Shown here: in pieces, positions 36,108 through 44,791 of the stretch
Position numbering within the stretch: the first letter of the stretch is position 1
Layout: each line of letters opens with the position of its first letter
Source of the DNA: Saprospiraceae bacterium
GTDB lineage: Bacteria; Bacteroidota; Bacteroidia; Chitinophagales; Saprospiraceae
Assembly (NCBI GenBank): GCA_029251525.1
Contig: JAQXDE010000038.1
Span: forward strand, 124,001-188,000
Reading direction: 5' to 3'
Length of the DNA: 64,000 nucleotides
Notes under the pieces: generated by a model
What the model saw: the letters and a program-made list of their open reading frames with translations, nothing else
Told to the model about the DNA's origin: nothing
Database searches by the model: none
Position numbers and translations under genes: made by a program

Positions 36108-36863
36108 TTATAAATTATTGAAAATCTGTTTTTCTTGGATTTTCACATATCTCAAGAATACACCCCATGCCATGATGATACTTATAATAAATCCAACTTT
36201 TCCATCCAGAAATCCGAGTTGAATAATATAATGTTTAATGAATCGGAAAAATGGTTTGAAGTATAAATGATAGAAAGTAACTTTTGGTGTTTTGTTAAAA
36301 TGATCTTGTGCAGACCAATCACTATAACGTTGTATTTTAGCTAGAAAATGATCGAGATTTTTATAAGTGTAATGTTCCAATTTATTTTTTAATCTTCCAA
36401 TATTGATGTTTTTAGTCATAATTTCCTCATGGACTTGAACATTATTGTATCTACATTTTTTATGTATGAGTCTTATGACCGCATCGTCTTGCCATCCGCT
36501 AAATCGTATTTTTTTTCCCATAAAGAAACTCTGTCGAGAAATCCAATAGGCATCTTTCTCCATTGGTTTTTGTAATAGACTTATAATTTCTTTTTTTAGT
36601 TCTGGTGTCACTCGTTCATCCGCATCTAGGATTAAAACCCAATCATGAGTAGCCTGAGGGATAGCCCAATTTTTTTGATCAGCTGGACTCATATATTCTC
36701 TACGTAAAATTTTTGTTGAAAAATTCTTTGCAAGTTCAACTGTGTCATCTGTTGAGAATGAGTCTATAATAATCACCTCATCTGCCCATTGAACAGATTC
36801 CAATACGTCTTGAATGTGTTCGGATTCATTAAAAGTAGTGATGATGACAGAGACTTTTTGCAT
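36108..36863 (-). CDS. Family 2 glycosyltransferase (WaaE/KdtX-like)
   Basis: This 251-residue cytosolic enzyme has a GT-A fold. VSVIITTFNESEHI starts the nucleotide-sugar site, VIIIDSFSTDDTVELA continues it, and LILDADERVTPELK contains the metal-binding DxD-type motif. DAYWISRQSFFMGKKIRFSG and YNNVQVHEEI are typical of the WaaE/KdtX group, which adds glucose to the lipopolysaccharide inner core. The hydrophobic C-terminus (FLDGKVGFIISIIMAWGVFL) suggests membrane association. The neighbouring cysQ and galE genes are on separate units, though galE could supply UDP-sugars. Confidence 0.88.
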   Translation of the reverse strand: MQKVSVIITTFNESEHIQDVLESVQWADEVIIIDSFSTDDTVELAKNFSTKILRREYMSPADQKNWAIPQATHDWVLILDADERVTPELKKEIISLLQKPMEKDAYWISRQSFFMGKKIRFSGWQDDAVIRLIHKKCRYNNVQVHEEIMTKNINIGRLKNKLEHYTYKNLDHFLAKIQRYSDWSAQDHFNKTPKVTFYHLYFKPFFRFIKHYIIQLGFLDGKVGFIISIIMAWGVFLRYVKIQEKQIFNNL

Positions 36864-36910
36864 GCGTTTTTTTTATGAAAAAGGATTCAAAATAGATAAA
36901 CTCATAGTTC

Positions 36911-37693
36911 TTAATATTTCAAATTACCACTAGCAATAAAATGTGGGTTCAATAAATTTTCTTTATTGTACAAAAGTGGTTCCATAGTCTCAGCATGTAA
37001 AACCTTTCCACCAGCTTCTTCCAAAACAATTTGTGCCGCACCTGTATCCCACTCCATGGTTGGAGCAAGTCGAGGATAAAGATGAGCTTCCCCTTTAGCT
37101 AAGATTAAAAATTTGAGAGAACTGCCTTGAGTTATTAATTCAGGGTTATCTAACTCATTAACAAAAACTTGAGTTGCTTCATTTAAATGTGAGCGAGAAC
37201 AAACGACACTCAAATTTTTATCATTTTTAGTAAAAGTAGATACACGTAATTGTGTTGTATTATTTTCCTTTGCCAAAAAAGCTCCTTTGTCTTTTACTGC
37301 GAAGTACATTTCATCCAATACAGGTGCATAAACAACACCAAGCACAGGTCGTTGATTATCAATCAAGGCAATGTTGACCGTAAACTCTCCATTACGGTTA
37401 ATAAATTCTTTAGTACCATCCAACGGATCAACTAACCAATATTGAGTGTAATTTTTTCTTGTTTTAAAGCCAATAGATTTATTTTCTTCAGAAATGATTG
37501 GATGCTTTATCTCCAATTTTTCTAAATGAAGACAAATTATTTCATTTGCTGCTTGATCCGCAATGGTGAGTGGAGATTCATCTGCTTTATGTTGTACTTG
37601 GAAATTGTCTGAATTATTATAAATATCCATTATCGCATCTCCAGCTTTTTTGGCTATTTTTGCTACTTTTTTGGCAAGGATTATGTCATGCAT
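36911..37693 (-). CDS. cysQ: 3'(2'),5'-bisphosphate nucleotidase
   Basis: This 260-residue Mg2+-dependent, Li+-sensitive phosphatase converts 3'-phosphoadenosine 5'-phosphate to AMP, which is needed in sulfate assimilation and sulfotransfer. Motifs are EEN (ISEENKSIG), the metal site VDPLDGTKEFINRNGEFTVN and the C-terminal MEWDTGAAQIVLEEAGG. Length is typical of CysQ. It lies 47 bp upstream of the glycosyltransferase gene on the same strand, so the two may be co-transcribed, and it is divergent from galE with only 63 bp between the starts. Confidence 0.93.
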   Translation of the reverse strand: MHDIILAKKVAKIAKKAGDAIMDIYNNSDNFQVQHKADESPLTIADQAANEIICLHLEKLEIKHPIISEENKSIGFKTRKNYTQYWLVDPLDGTKEFINRNGEFTVNIALIDNQRPVLGVVYAPVLDEMYFAVKDKGAFLAKENNTTQLRVSTFTKNDKNLSVVCSRSHLNEATQVFVNELDNPELITQGSSLKFLILAKGEAHLYPRLAPTMEWDTGAAQIVLEEAGGKVLHAETMEPLLYNKENLLNPHFIASGNLKY

Positions 37694-37756
37694 TTATTGA
37701 GGGATTTAATTAATTTTAGGTTTAAACTCCCGAAAAAATTAAAAATTAAAACTAAA

Positions 37757-38776
37757 ATGAAAAAAGTTCTTGTTTCTGGTGGTTGTGGCTATATCGGAAG
37801 TCATACGATTGTTGATTTAATTAATAATGGATTTGACGTTATATCTGTAGATAATCATATCAATTCCCATCCAAAGGTACTCAAGCGAATTGAAAAAATA
37901 ACTGGGAAAAAAGTAAAAAATTATAAGATTGATCTTTGCAACGGAAAAAAACTGCGAAAGGTGTTTTCGGATAATAAAGATATTGTAGGCATTATTCACT
38001 TTGCTGCACTGAAAAGTGTTGGTGAATCAGTGGAAAAACCACTCTGGTATTTTAAGAATAATTTGAATAGTACACTCAATTTGTTGGAAGAAGCAAAGAG
38101 ACAAAAGATAAAAAATTTTATTTTCTCATCGTCTTGTACAGTTTATGGGAATGCGAAAAAATTACCAGTAACAGAACAAACACCTTTGTCAAAAGCGGAA
38201 AGTCCTTACGGTTTGACTAAACAGATGGGAGAGGAAATTATTGAATCTTTTGCTAAAGCAAACCCAAAATATAACTCGATTTTGCTTCGATATTTTAACC
38301 CAGGTGGGGCACATAAAAGTAAACTGATGGGAGAAGCACCAAATGTTGCTTTGAATTTAGTACCGGTAATTACTGAGCAAGCAATTGGAAAAAGAAAATC
38401 AATTACTATTTTTGGAGACGATTATGATACTCGGGATGGAAGTTGTGTGCGTGATTATATTCATGTGATGGATTTGGCAAATGCGCATACCAAAGCAATG
38501 CAGTATTTAGTGAAGAAGAGGAATAAAAATAATTGCGAGGTTTATAATTTAGGGATAGGTGAAGGAGCAACTGTGTTGGAAGTGATTAAGGCATTCGAGA
38601 AGGTTTCAGGGAAAAAACTAAATTATAAAATTGGTCCTAGGCGAGAGGGAGATGTGATTGCAATTTATGCTAATTATAAAAAAGCAAGGAAACAATTAAA
38701 GTGGAAGCCGAAAAGAAATATTGAAGATATCATGTTATCTGCCTGGGAGTGGGAAAAGGTGAGATCAAAGAAATAA
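37757..38776 (+). CDS. galE: UDP-glucose 4-epimerase
   Basis: I choose ATG 37757 (MKKVLVSGGCGYIGSH), since the open frame upstream reads into the cysQ start. The 339-residue NAD-dependent SDR enzyme interconverts UDP-glucose and UDP-galactose. Visible features are the Rossmann motif GGCGYIGS, the catalytic Tyr-Lys pair in SPYGLTK (YxxxK), the upstream Ser/Cys-Thr site FSSSCTVYG, and RYFNPGGAH with RDGSCVRDYIHVMDLANAH typical of GalE. It supplies UDP-galactose for surface glycans. Confidence 0.95.
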   Translation: MKKVLVSGGCGYIGSHTIVDLINNGFDVISVDNHINSHPKVLKRIEKITGKKVKNYKIDLCNGKKLRKVFSDNKDIVGIIHFAALKSVGESVEKPLWYFKNNLNSTLNLLEEAKRQKIKNFIFSSSCTVYGNAKKLPVTEQTPLSKAESPYGLTKQMGEEIIESFAKANPKYNSILLRYFNPGGAHKSKLMGEAPNVALNLVPVITEQAIGKRKSITIFGDDYDTRDGSCVRDYIHVMDLANAHTKAMQYLVKKRNKNNCEVYNLGIGEGATVLEVIKAFEKVSGKKLNYKIGPRREGDVIAIYANYKKARKQLKWKPKRNIEDIMLSAWEWEKVRSKK

Positions 38777-38804
38777 TTACTTAGAATGACACTGAGAATA
38801 AATG

Positions 38805-38840
38805 CCCTGTTAAGCCCTCAAAGGTTAATAGGGTTTTTTG
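38805..38840 (+). terminator. Terminator after galE
   Basis: CCCTGTTAA pairs with TTAATAGGG (one wobble) around an 11-base loop; TTTTTTG follows. Confidence 0.75.
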
Positions 38841-38876
38841 TTTTTTTTGAACATGAAAAATATAAACTTGAAACGA

Positions 38877-38884
38877 TACTTTTG
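38877..38884 (+). promoter_or_regulatory. -7 promoter box for M1 peptidase gene
   Basis: TACTTTTG matches TAnnTTTG, 52 bp before the ATG at 38937. The -33 element is not clear. Confidence 0.4.
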
Positions 38885-38936
38885 AAAAGTATTTACACTG
38901 TAATTTTTAAAATATATATAGTTAATTGACTATCTG

Positions 38937-41900
38937 ATGAATAAAGCAATATTGATTTTCTTTTTTATGGTTTTGACTACTTTCATTTTTTCTCAAGAGA
39001 TGGAGAAGCCCTATTTTCAGCAAGAGGTCAATTATGATATTCAAGTGACTTTGGACGATGAGAGTCATATGCTTTCAGGTGTTGCGAGAATTGAGTATAT
39101 TAATAATTCTGCTGGTGAATTGAATGAAATTTATTTTCATTTGTGGGCAAATGCTTATCAAAGTCAACAAACTGCATTTGCCAAGCAGCAAATCCAAAAT
39201 GGAAATACCGCTTTCTTTTTTGCGGAAAAGAACGAAATGGGTGGGTATGAGGAGATAGATTTTTTAGTAAATGATGAAAAGGTGAATTGGTCTTACGACA
39301 AGGAAAATCCAGATATCGCTTTACTACAATTAAATGAAAAACTTTCTTCCGGAGAACGAATTATAATACGAATTCCATTTGTTATAAAAATCCCCAAATA
39401 TTATTCTCGATTGGGTCACGAAAAACAAGCTTATTATATTTCACAATGGTATCCTAAGCCGGCAGTTTATGATCGAACAGGTTGGCATCCGATGCCATAC
39501 TTGGATATGGGTGAATTTTATTCTGAATTTGGGAAGTTTGATGTTAAAATCACTTTGCCTAAAAATTATATTGTTGCCTCCACAGGAAATTTAGAAACAG
39601 AAACAGAGAAAGTGTTCTTGGAAAAGCAAGTCAGGAAAACCAATAAAGCAATTGCAAAGTTTTATCCAAGAGGTGCAGATCGAACTTTACCAATTTTAAA
39701 AAAAGATACTTTCCCTAGGTCTTCTGATGAGAATAAGACTATTCATTTTATGGCAGAGAATGTTCATGATTTCGCTTGGTTTGCGGATAAAAGATTTTTT
39801 GTACAAAAAAATAGAGTACAAGTTGGACAAAATAACAACATAGATACATGGGCTTTTTTTAATTTAAAAGAATTTCATTTATGGTTAAATGCTACTAAAT
39901 ATTTGAATAATTCAATTCAGTTTTATTCTCAAAAGGTAGGTGAATATCCATATCCTCATGCTACTGCGGTGAGCAATCCATATGCTTCAATTGGTGCGAT
40001 GGAATATCCAATGATTACTTTAGTAGATCAAATGGAATTACCAGAAGATTTGGATATAGTAATTGCTCATGAGGTTGGTCATAATTGGTTTTACGGAATA
40101 TTAGCGTTTAATGAAAGAGACTTCCCATGGATGGATGAAGGAATTAATTCACATTTTGAAAGATTGTATAAAGCTAATTTTTATCCAAATTTAAATGAAG
40201 GGTTTTTGCCTAAAAAATTAGAATCAACTGGTCAATTAAACTTAATGGAATTGATCAAAGTTTCCATGCAAAGAGAGAATGTGCATCAATCTATCACCAC
40301 TCCAATTTCAGAAATGACAGAAATGAATTATGGTTTGGGTGTTTATGATCGAACAGCTGATATTTTAAAATATAGAATTTCCCCATTGAAAATGAAAAGC
40401 TTTTTTAGAAAATGGAAATTTAAACATCCGCAGCCAAAAGACTTTGTTGAGCACTTTGGTCTAGAAAATGATCAAGCTTTTGATGACTTAATGAACACGA
40501 CTAAAAAAATCGATTATAAGGCTGTAAGTGTTTCAGAATCAAATGGATATGATTTAAAAATAGAAAACAAAGGAGAAGTATCAGAATCATTTGAATTAAC
40601 GATGGTTTTGGAGAATGGAGAGGAAACAAAAAAGGTTAAAGGCTTTGAAGGTGAGAAAATAATTCACATTGATGCACCTAAAAGTGGAGTAATTAAAGAA
40701 TTTGTTATTGATAAAAACCGCAATATCATAGATGTTAACAGGAGAAATAATAATATACGTACGTCGGGTATTTTTAAGAAATCTGAACCGTTCAAGTTGA
40801 AGTTTTTGACTGGTTTTGAGAATCCAACTCGGACAAGTTTGTATTGGTTACCAGCAATTGGCTGGAATAATTATGATAAAACAATGTTGGGTGTAGTATT
40901 ACATAATTATGATTTTTCAAAAAAGAAATTTGAGTTTGCAGTTGCACCGATGTATGGTTTTGCCAGTGGGAATATCGTTGGAGAAGGAATTATAAAATGG
41001 AATTTTTTTCCTAAATCAAATTTATTTCAGCGCATTACTTCGAGTTTGAATTTTAAAAGATTCACTTACGATTATAATTGGGATGATGCATTTTATGATA
41101 ACTATTTGAAAATTGCTCCTAAGTTGGAATTGGTTTTTCGAAAAAAGAAATTGACGTCTAGCCATCAGCATTCAGTTTCCTTACGCCATGTGAATATTAC
41201 TTTGGATAAGGGTGTTCCGAATGGTGAAATAAATTCTAGAGTGAAAGAAAGTTATTATGTCAATGAGTTCAAATATATTTTTGAGAATACAAATGTGACT
41301 GGACCATTGAAAGCAACTTTGACTGCTCATCAGGGAGAGGGATTTTTGAGGATATTTGCAAATGCTAAACAGTTTTTTGCCTACGGCAAAAAAAATAAAG
41401 GTGTAACTATCAAAGCATTTGCAGGTGTGTTGCCACAGTTAGATGAGGATGTATCGATTCGAACAAGTTTTACATATAGTGGAATTTCAAGTCGATTAGG
41501 GCAAAGAGATTATATGTTTGATGAAAATTTATTGGGGCGGAGTGAAGGAAGAGGAAATGTGGAAGGATCTGACGATGGAATTTTTTCCCAACAAATTTTC
41601 AATCGTGATGCAGGACTAAAAACATTGAGTGATTTTGGTTCATCTCAAGATTGGATGGTAAGTTTGGGGGCGAGTACAACTATACCTGGACCATTGCCAG
41701 TTCGGCCATATATTGATGCTGTTATTTATAAAGGTCGTGATAGTGCGAATTTTGCTTATAGTTTGGGAATTGCTATTGTAGGAATTCCTGATGCTTTGGA
41801 AATTTATGTTCCTTTTTATGAAAGTAGTTTGGTCACAAGAGGAACAAGCTATGAGGTGAGAGATAATAAATTGAAAAGGATTTCTTTCTTGATTGATTTA

Positions 41901-41945
41901 AATGAACTGAAAAATAAATGGAAAAATGTAGCCAAGTTTTATTAA
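38937..41945 (+). CDS. Exported M1-family zinc metallopeptidase
   Basis: This 1002-residue protein has a signal peptide (1-19) and a gluzincin peptidase domain. The zinc ligands are His378 and His382 of HEVGH and Glu401 of WMDEGINS, with the canonical 18-residue spacing. GAMEYPMI corresponds to the substrate-binding GAMEN motif. The C-terminal half (about 600-1002) is beta-rich with repeated aromatic strands (VVLHNYDFSKKKFEFAV, APKLELVFRKKKL, SFTYSGISSRLGQRDYMF) and looks like an outer-membrane barrel. The protease-barrel combination is common in Bacteroidota M1 proteins. It probably degrades peptides in the envelope. It is monocistronic. Confidence 0.9.
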   Translation: MNKAILIFFFMVLTTFIFSQEMEKPYFQQEVNYDIQVTLDDESHMLSGVARIEYINNSAGELNEIYFHLWANAYQSQQTAFAKQQIQNGNTAFFFAEKNEMGGYEEIDFLVNDEKVNWSYDKENPDIALLQLNEKLSSGERIIIRIPFVIKIPKYYSRLGHEKQAYYISQWYPKPAVYDRTGWHPMPYLDMGEFYSEFGKFDVKITLPKNYIVASTGNLETETEKVFLEKQVRKTNKAIAKFYPRGADRTLPILKKDTFPRSSDENKTIHFMAENVHDFAWFADKRFFVQKNRVQVGQNNNIDTWAFFNLKEFHLWLNATKYLNNSIQFYSQKVGEYPYPHATAVSNPYASIGAMEYPMITLVDQMELPEDLDIVIAHEVGHNWFYGILAFNERDFPWMDEGINSHFERLYKANFYPNLNEGFLPKKLESTGQLNLMELIKVSMQRENVHQSITTPISEMTEMNYGLGVYDRTADILKYRISPLKMKSFFRKWKFKHPQPKDFVEHFGLENDQAFDDLMNTTKKIDYKAVSVSESNGYDLKIENKGEVSESFELTMVLENGEETKKVKGFEGEKIIHIDAPKSGVIKEFVIDKNRNIIDVNRRNNNIRTSGIFKKSEPFKLKFLTGFENPTRTSLYWLPAIGWNNYDKTMLGVVLHNYDFSKKKFEFAVAPMYGFASGNIVGEGIIKWNFFPKSNLFQRITSSLNFKRFTYDYNWDDAFYDNYLKIAPKLELVFRKKKLTSSHQHSVSLRHVNITLDKGVPNGEINSRVKESYYVNEFKYIFENTNVTGPLKATLTAHQGEGFLRIFANAKQFFAYGKKNKGVTIKAFAGVLPQLDEDVSIRTSFTYSGISSRLGQRDYMFDENLLGRSEGRGNVEGSDDGIFSQQIFNRDAGLKTLSDFGSSQDWMVSLGASTTIPGPLPVRPYIDAVIYKGRDSANFAYSLGIAIVGIPDALEIYVPFYESSLVTRGTSYEVRDNKLKRISFLIDLNELKNKWKNVAKFY

Positions 41946-41950
41946 AATTG

Positions 41951-42009
41951 AAAAATAGTTTAGGAAATTTGACTAAACAAATATTATCAAATTTCTTAAA
42001 CTATTTTTT
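41951..42009. terminator. Bidirectional terminator
   Basis: A 21-bp near-perfect inverted repeat (one wobble) with a 14-base loop has A and T runs at both outer ends. It separates the M1 peptidase gene from the convergent WS/DGAT gene. Confidence 0.8.
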
Positions 42010-42018
42010 AGTATAAGA

Positions 42019-43842
42019 TTAGGTCTTTACTAATTTTGGTAATTTCGAAAGGATAGATCCTAATTTCATTGCCTTCTCAGAGTCACCATCGATTTTTAGT
42101 CGACCTTGAATAAAGGCAGTTTGTAAGTTCATTTTCCCCATTCCAATTTTCATCAAGTGTTCATCTTTAATGATGAAAGTAGCATCAGGGTTTTTCGTTT
42201 TTCTTTTCAAAATTATTCCTGGAGATTTATTCAAATTGATTTGCCAAAAAGTTTCTACATCACCAGTAACATGAAATTGAAATAGTCCATTATTAGGTTT
42301 TATAAATTTTGAAGCAGCTTCCATTTCTTTTTTAAAATGAGCAAATAAAACATCAGACTTTGCTTTAGTTTGTTTTTTTCTCTTAGCTGGTTTGTTTTTT
42401 CTTCGTTTTAAAACTGCTGCTTCCAATTCATTGGCAGACTCTCGAATATACCTCGTAAAGACATCAATATCAGGCATAGTCTTGGCGTCTGAAGTTGGAC
42501 TAATTGTTACAAAACCATTATAACTTAATATTGTAATGATCAACCCCATTCCATCCAGAATAGGAGCCATTCCACCAACAGTTAATAATCGATGTCCATT
42601 CAAGTACAATGGAAATTGAGGGCCAGGAACATTTGTGATTGTAACATTGAAAACTGGATTATGCATTTCTGATATTTGAAATCGCGAATACAATCTTGCT
42701 GCCTGATTTGCTACTCCAAATGGAACTGCTTCCGCCATACTTGCTAGAGTCTTAGCACCAATTGCTTTTTGATAAGTTTTGCCGCGTACCGTATTTTCAT
42801 GGATAGCTTCTAATCGTTCAATAGGATCCTCCACATTTGTGGCAATCTGAATTAACATAGATGATACTTGATTATCTGTATTATTTTTTTCTGCCTCTGT
42901 TCTTGTAGATATAGGAACCATTGCTACTAGTGGTTTGTGAGGTAATTTCTTTTTCTCATTTAAATATCTTCTCAACGCACCAGCACAAAACGCTAGAACC
43001 ACATCGTTCATCGTTGTGCCCATTATATTTTTCAATTCTTTGATTCTTGCTAAATCTAAAATTGCTGTGTTCCATTTTCGACGGCCAGAGACAATTCCAT
43101 TCAATGGAGTGGAAGGAGCAGAAAAAGGAGCGGTAGGTAATTCCATTCGGTTAACTCGAGTCAACATACCTGCCTTAACGGAACCTTTAACCGCTTTAGA
43201 AAGAATTTTTGGTAACTTTAATGGATTGCCTGCAAAACTCATAGCGCTTTTCATCACTACAGAAACTTCATTTGGAAGTGGTTTTGGCTTAAATGGTTTT
43301 GGTTCAGGAATTGATTTTTTTTCAGATGTAAAGTCGAAAATTAAACTCATCATTCCGGCTCCGGCCATTCCATCGATAGCAACATGATGAATTTTAGAAA
43401 CAATAGCTACCGATCCCTTTGGCACCTGTGGAACATTATCTAAACCTTCGACAAAAGTAAAAGACCATAATGGTCGATTTTGATCTAGGTGTTCACTAAA
43501 AGTTTGAGAGGCTATTTTTCTTAATTCTTTCCAACCACCTGGCTTTGGTAATGCGATATGTTGCAAATGTAGATCAATATCAAAATTTGGATCATCAACC
43601 CAATATGGATAGTCAATACTCATTGGAGCATAGACTAATCGCTTTCGCAACTTTGGGATCATGTGAAGACGAGATTGAATTATTTTTCGAAAAGTATCAA
43701 ATTGTAAATCACCTTCAATTACAGCAACACTGCCTACATGCATGGGGCTAGTTGGTGAATCGATATATAAAAAGGTAGCATCCATTCCAGAAATGGATTT
43801 CAAATTTGGGTTGTCAAGGTTTTTAAGAAGTTTTTCAAACAT
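42019..43842 (-). CDS. Wax ester synthase/diacylglycerol acyltransferase fused to SCP2 domain
   Basis: This 607-residue enzyme transfers acyl groups from acyl-CoA to fatty alcohols or diacylglycerol, giving wax esters or triacylglycerol for storage. The WS/DGAT domain covers about 15-470, with the catalytic HHxxxDG at 152-158 (HHVAIDG), the PLW motif in QNRPLWSF and the FNVTITNVPGP segment. After a basic linker (KRRKNKPAKRKKQTKAK) comes a C-terminal SCP2 sterol-carrier-like domain (about 500-607, ending FIQGRLKIDGDSEKAMKL), which binds lipids in a hydrophobic tunnel. Standard WS/DGATs are about 450-480 residues, so the SCP2 addition is notable; it may hand over the lipid product or substrate. 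The divergent gene at 44013 may encode a granule protein. Confidence 0.92.
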   Translation of the reverse strand: MFEKLLKNLDNPNLKSISGMDATFLYIDSPTSPMHVGSVAVIEGDLQFDTFRKIIQSRLHMIPKLRKRLVYAPMSIDYPYWVDDPNFDIDLHLQHIALPKPGGWKELRKIASQTFSEHLDQNRPLWSFTFVEGLDNVPQVPKGSVAIVSKIHHVAIDGMAGAGMMSLIFDFTSEKKSIPEPKPFKPKPLPNEVSVVMKSAMSFAGNPLKLPKILSKAVKGSVKAGMLTRVNRMELPTAPFSAPSTPLNGIVSGRRKWNTAILDLARIKELKNIMGTTMNDVVLAFCAGALRRYLNEKKKLPHKPLVAMVPISTRTEAEKNNTDNQVSSMLIQIATNVEDPIERLEAIHENTVRGKTYQKAIGAKTLASMAEAVPFGVANQAARLYSRFQISEMHNPVFNVTITNVPGPQFPLYLNGHRLLTVGGMAPILDGMGLIITILSYNGFVTISPTSDAKTMPDIDVFTRYIRESANELEAAVLKRRKNKPAKRKKQTKAKSDVLFAHFKKEMEAASKFIKPNNGLFQFHVTGDVETFWQINLNKSPGIILKRKTKNPDATFIIKDEHLMKIGMGKMNLQTAFIQGRLKIDGDSEKAMKLGSILSKLPKLVKT

Positions 43843-43972
43843 GGGGTTGTATATTTTAAAATGATTTCTCCTAAAAAAGTTTAAAGTTTAAAGTAATAAT
43901 AAACAGTCAATTATAAAATTATGTTTCCATGGTTTAATATAAAATTAATTTCTTAAACTATTTACTCATCTG

Positions 43973-43980
43973 TAACTTTG
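43973..43980 (+). promoter_or_regulatory. -7 promoter box for phasin-like gene
   Basis: TAACTTTG matches TAnnTTTG, 32 bp before the ATG at 44013. Confidence 0.4.
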
Positions 43981-44012
43981 ATTTGGTATTTTTACCAATA
44001 AAATAAATAATT

Positions 44013-44543
44013 ATGTCTGTGAAAAAAGATGAGACTGCCTCTTTTATGTTACGTTTTACTCAAAAGATTTTTAAAAATGAAGAAGGTGAACCTCAAGTAC
44101 AATGGCGAGGAAATATTCGCCACGTACAAGGTGGCGATGAGAAAAGATTTTCGGAATTTGACGATGTAGTTAATTTTATTCAAGCAAAATTGGCTGAGAT
44201 GACTTTACAACAAATGGAAGATAAATCACCCGAGGAGCAAAAAGGTATCCTTTCTAAAAGTTTCAATCTCTGGAAAAAAATGACATTGAATGCTCCTAAA
44301 ATGGTAATAGAAACAATTAAAGATCCAAAGAAAGGAGTGGAGAATATTCAAAAAGAATTACAAGAAGTAAGTGATGCTATTTCTCAAAAAGTAGAAGAGA
44401 CAATTGCTCAACGAAAAGTAGATGTAGATGAATGGCGAGGAGTTTCTAAATCAGATCATAATGTAATGATGGAGTTGATGGCAAAAATGTCAGAGGAGGT
44501 TTCGGCATTGAATAGGAAAGTGAATGAGTTGAGTAAAAAATGA
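44013..44543 (+). CDS. Helical protein of unknown family, possible phasin-like lipid-granule protein
   Basis: This 176-residue soluble protein has two parts. Residues 1-70 contain a conserved-looking beta block (FMLRFTQKIFKNEEGEPQVQ, then WRGNIRHVQGGDEKRFSEFD). Residues 70-176 form long amphipathic helices rich in Glu/Lys (QKELQEVSDAISQKVEETIA, VDEWRGVSKSDHNVMMEL, SEEVSALNRKVNELSKK) with a final coiled coil, as seen in phasins that coat storage granules. It is divergent from WS/DGAT with a shared 170-bp promoter region. A storage-granule role is inferred from these two facts; no family name was recognised with certainty. Confidence 0.5.
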   Translation: MSVKKDETASFMLRFTQKIFKNEEGEPQVQWRGNIRHVQGGDEKRFSEFDDVVNFIQAKLAEMTLQQMEDKSPEEQKGILSKSFNLWKKMTLNAPKMVIETIKDPKKGVENIQKELQEVSDAISQKVEETIAQRKVDVDEWRGVSKSDHNVMMELMAKMSEEVSALNRKVNELSKK

Positions 44544-44726
44544 CAATCAGAATTAGAAGGTTACTAGACTAAAATATATAACTGAGTAAGTTAGTTTCTA
44601 AAAGATATATTTAAAAGCAGATTTAAAAATGAAAAATTAACTATTTATGAGGTGAAATCTATAAAGATGAATTTTTTAAGATATAGAAACCGAATAAATA
44701 GTAAGATAGGACAGTACACAATAATG

Positions 44727-44767
44727 CATATGCCCAATCATCAGCAAAACTGATGATTGGGCATATG
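44727..44767. repeat. 18-bp perfect hairpin in leader of BTAD regulator gene
   Basis: CATATGCCCAATCATCAG at 44727-44744 pairs perfectly with 44750-44767 around the loop CAAAA. The hairpin ends only 24 bp before the ATG at 44792. No T run follows on the plus strand (next bases TGGAAATATTG), so it is not a usual terminator; it could shield the start region or bind a regulator. Confidence 0.7.
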
Positions 44768-44791
44768 TGGAAATATTGATAGAAATCTTTT

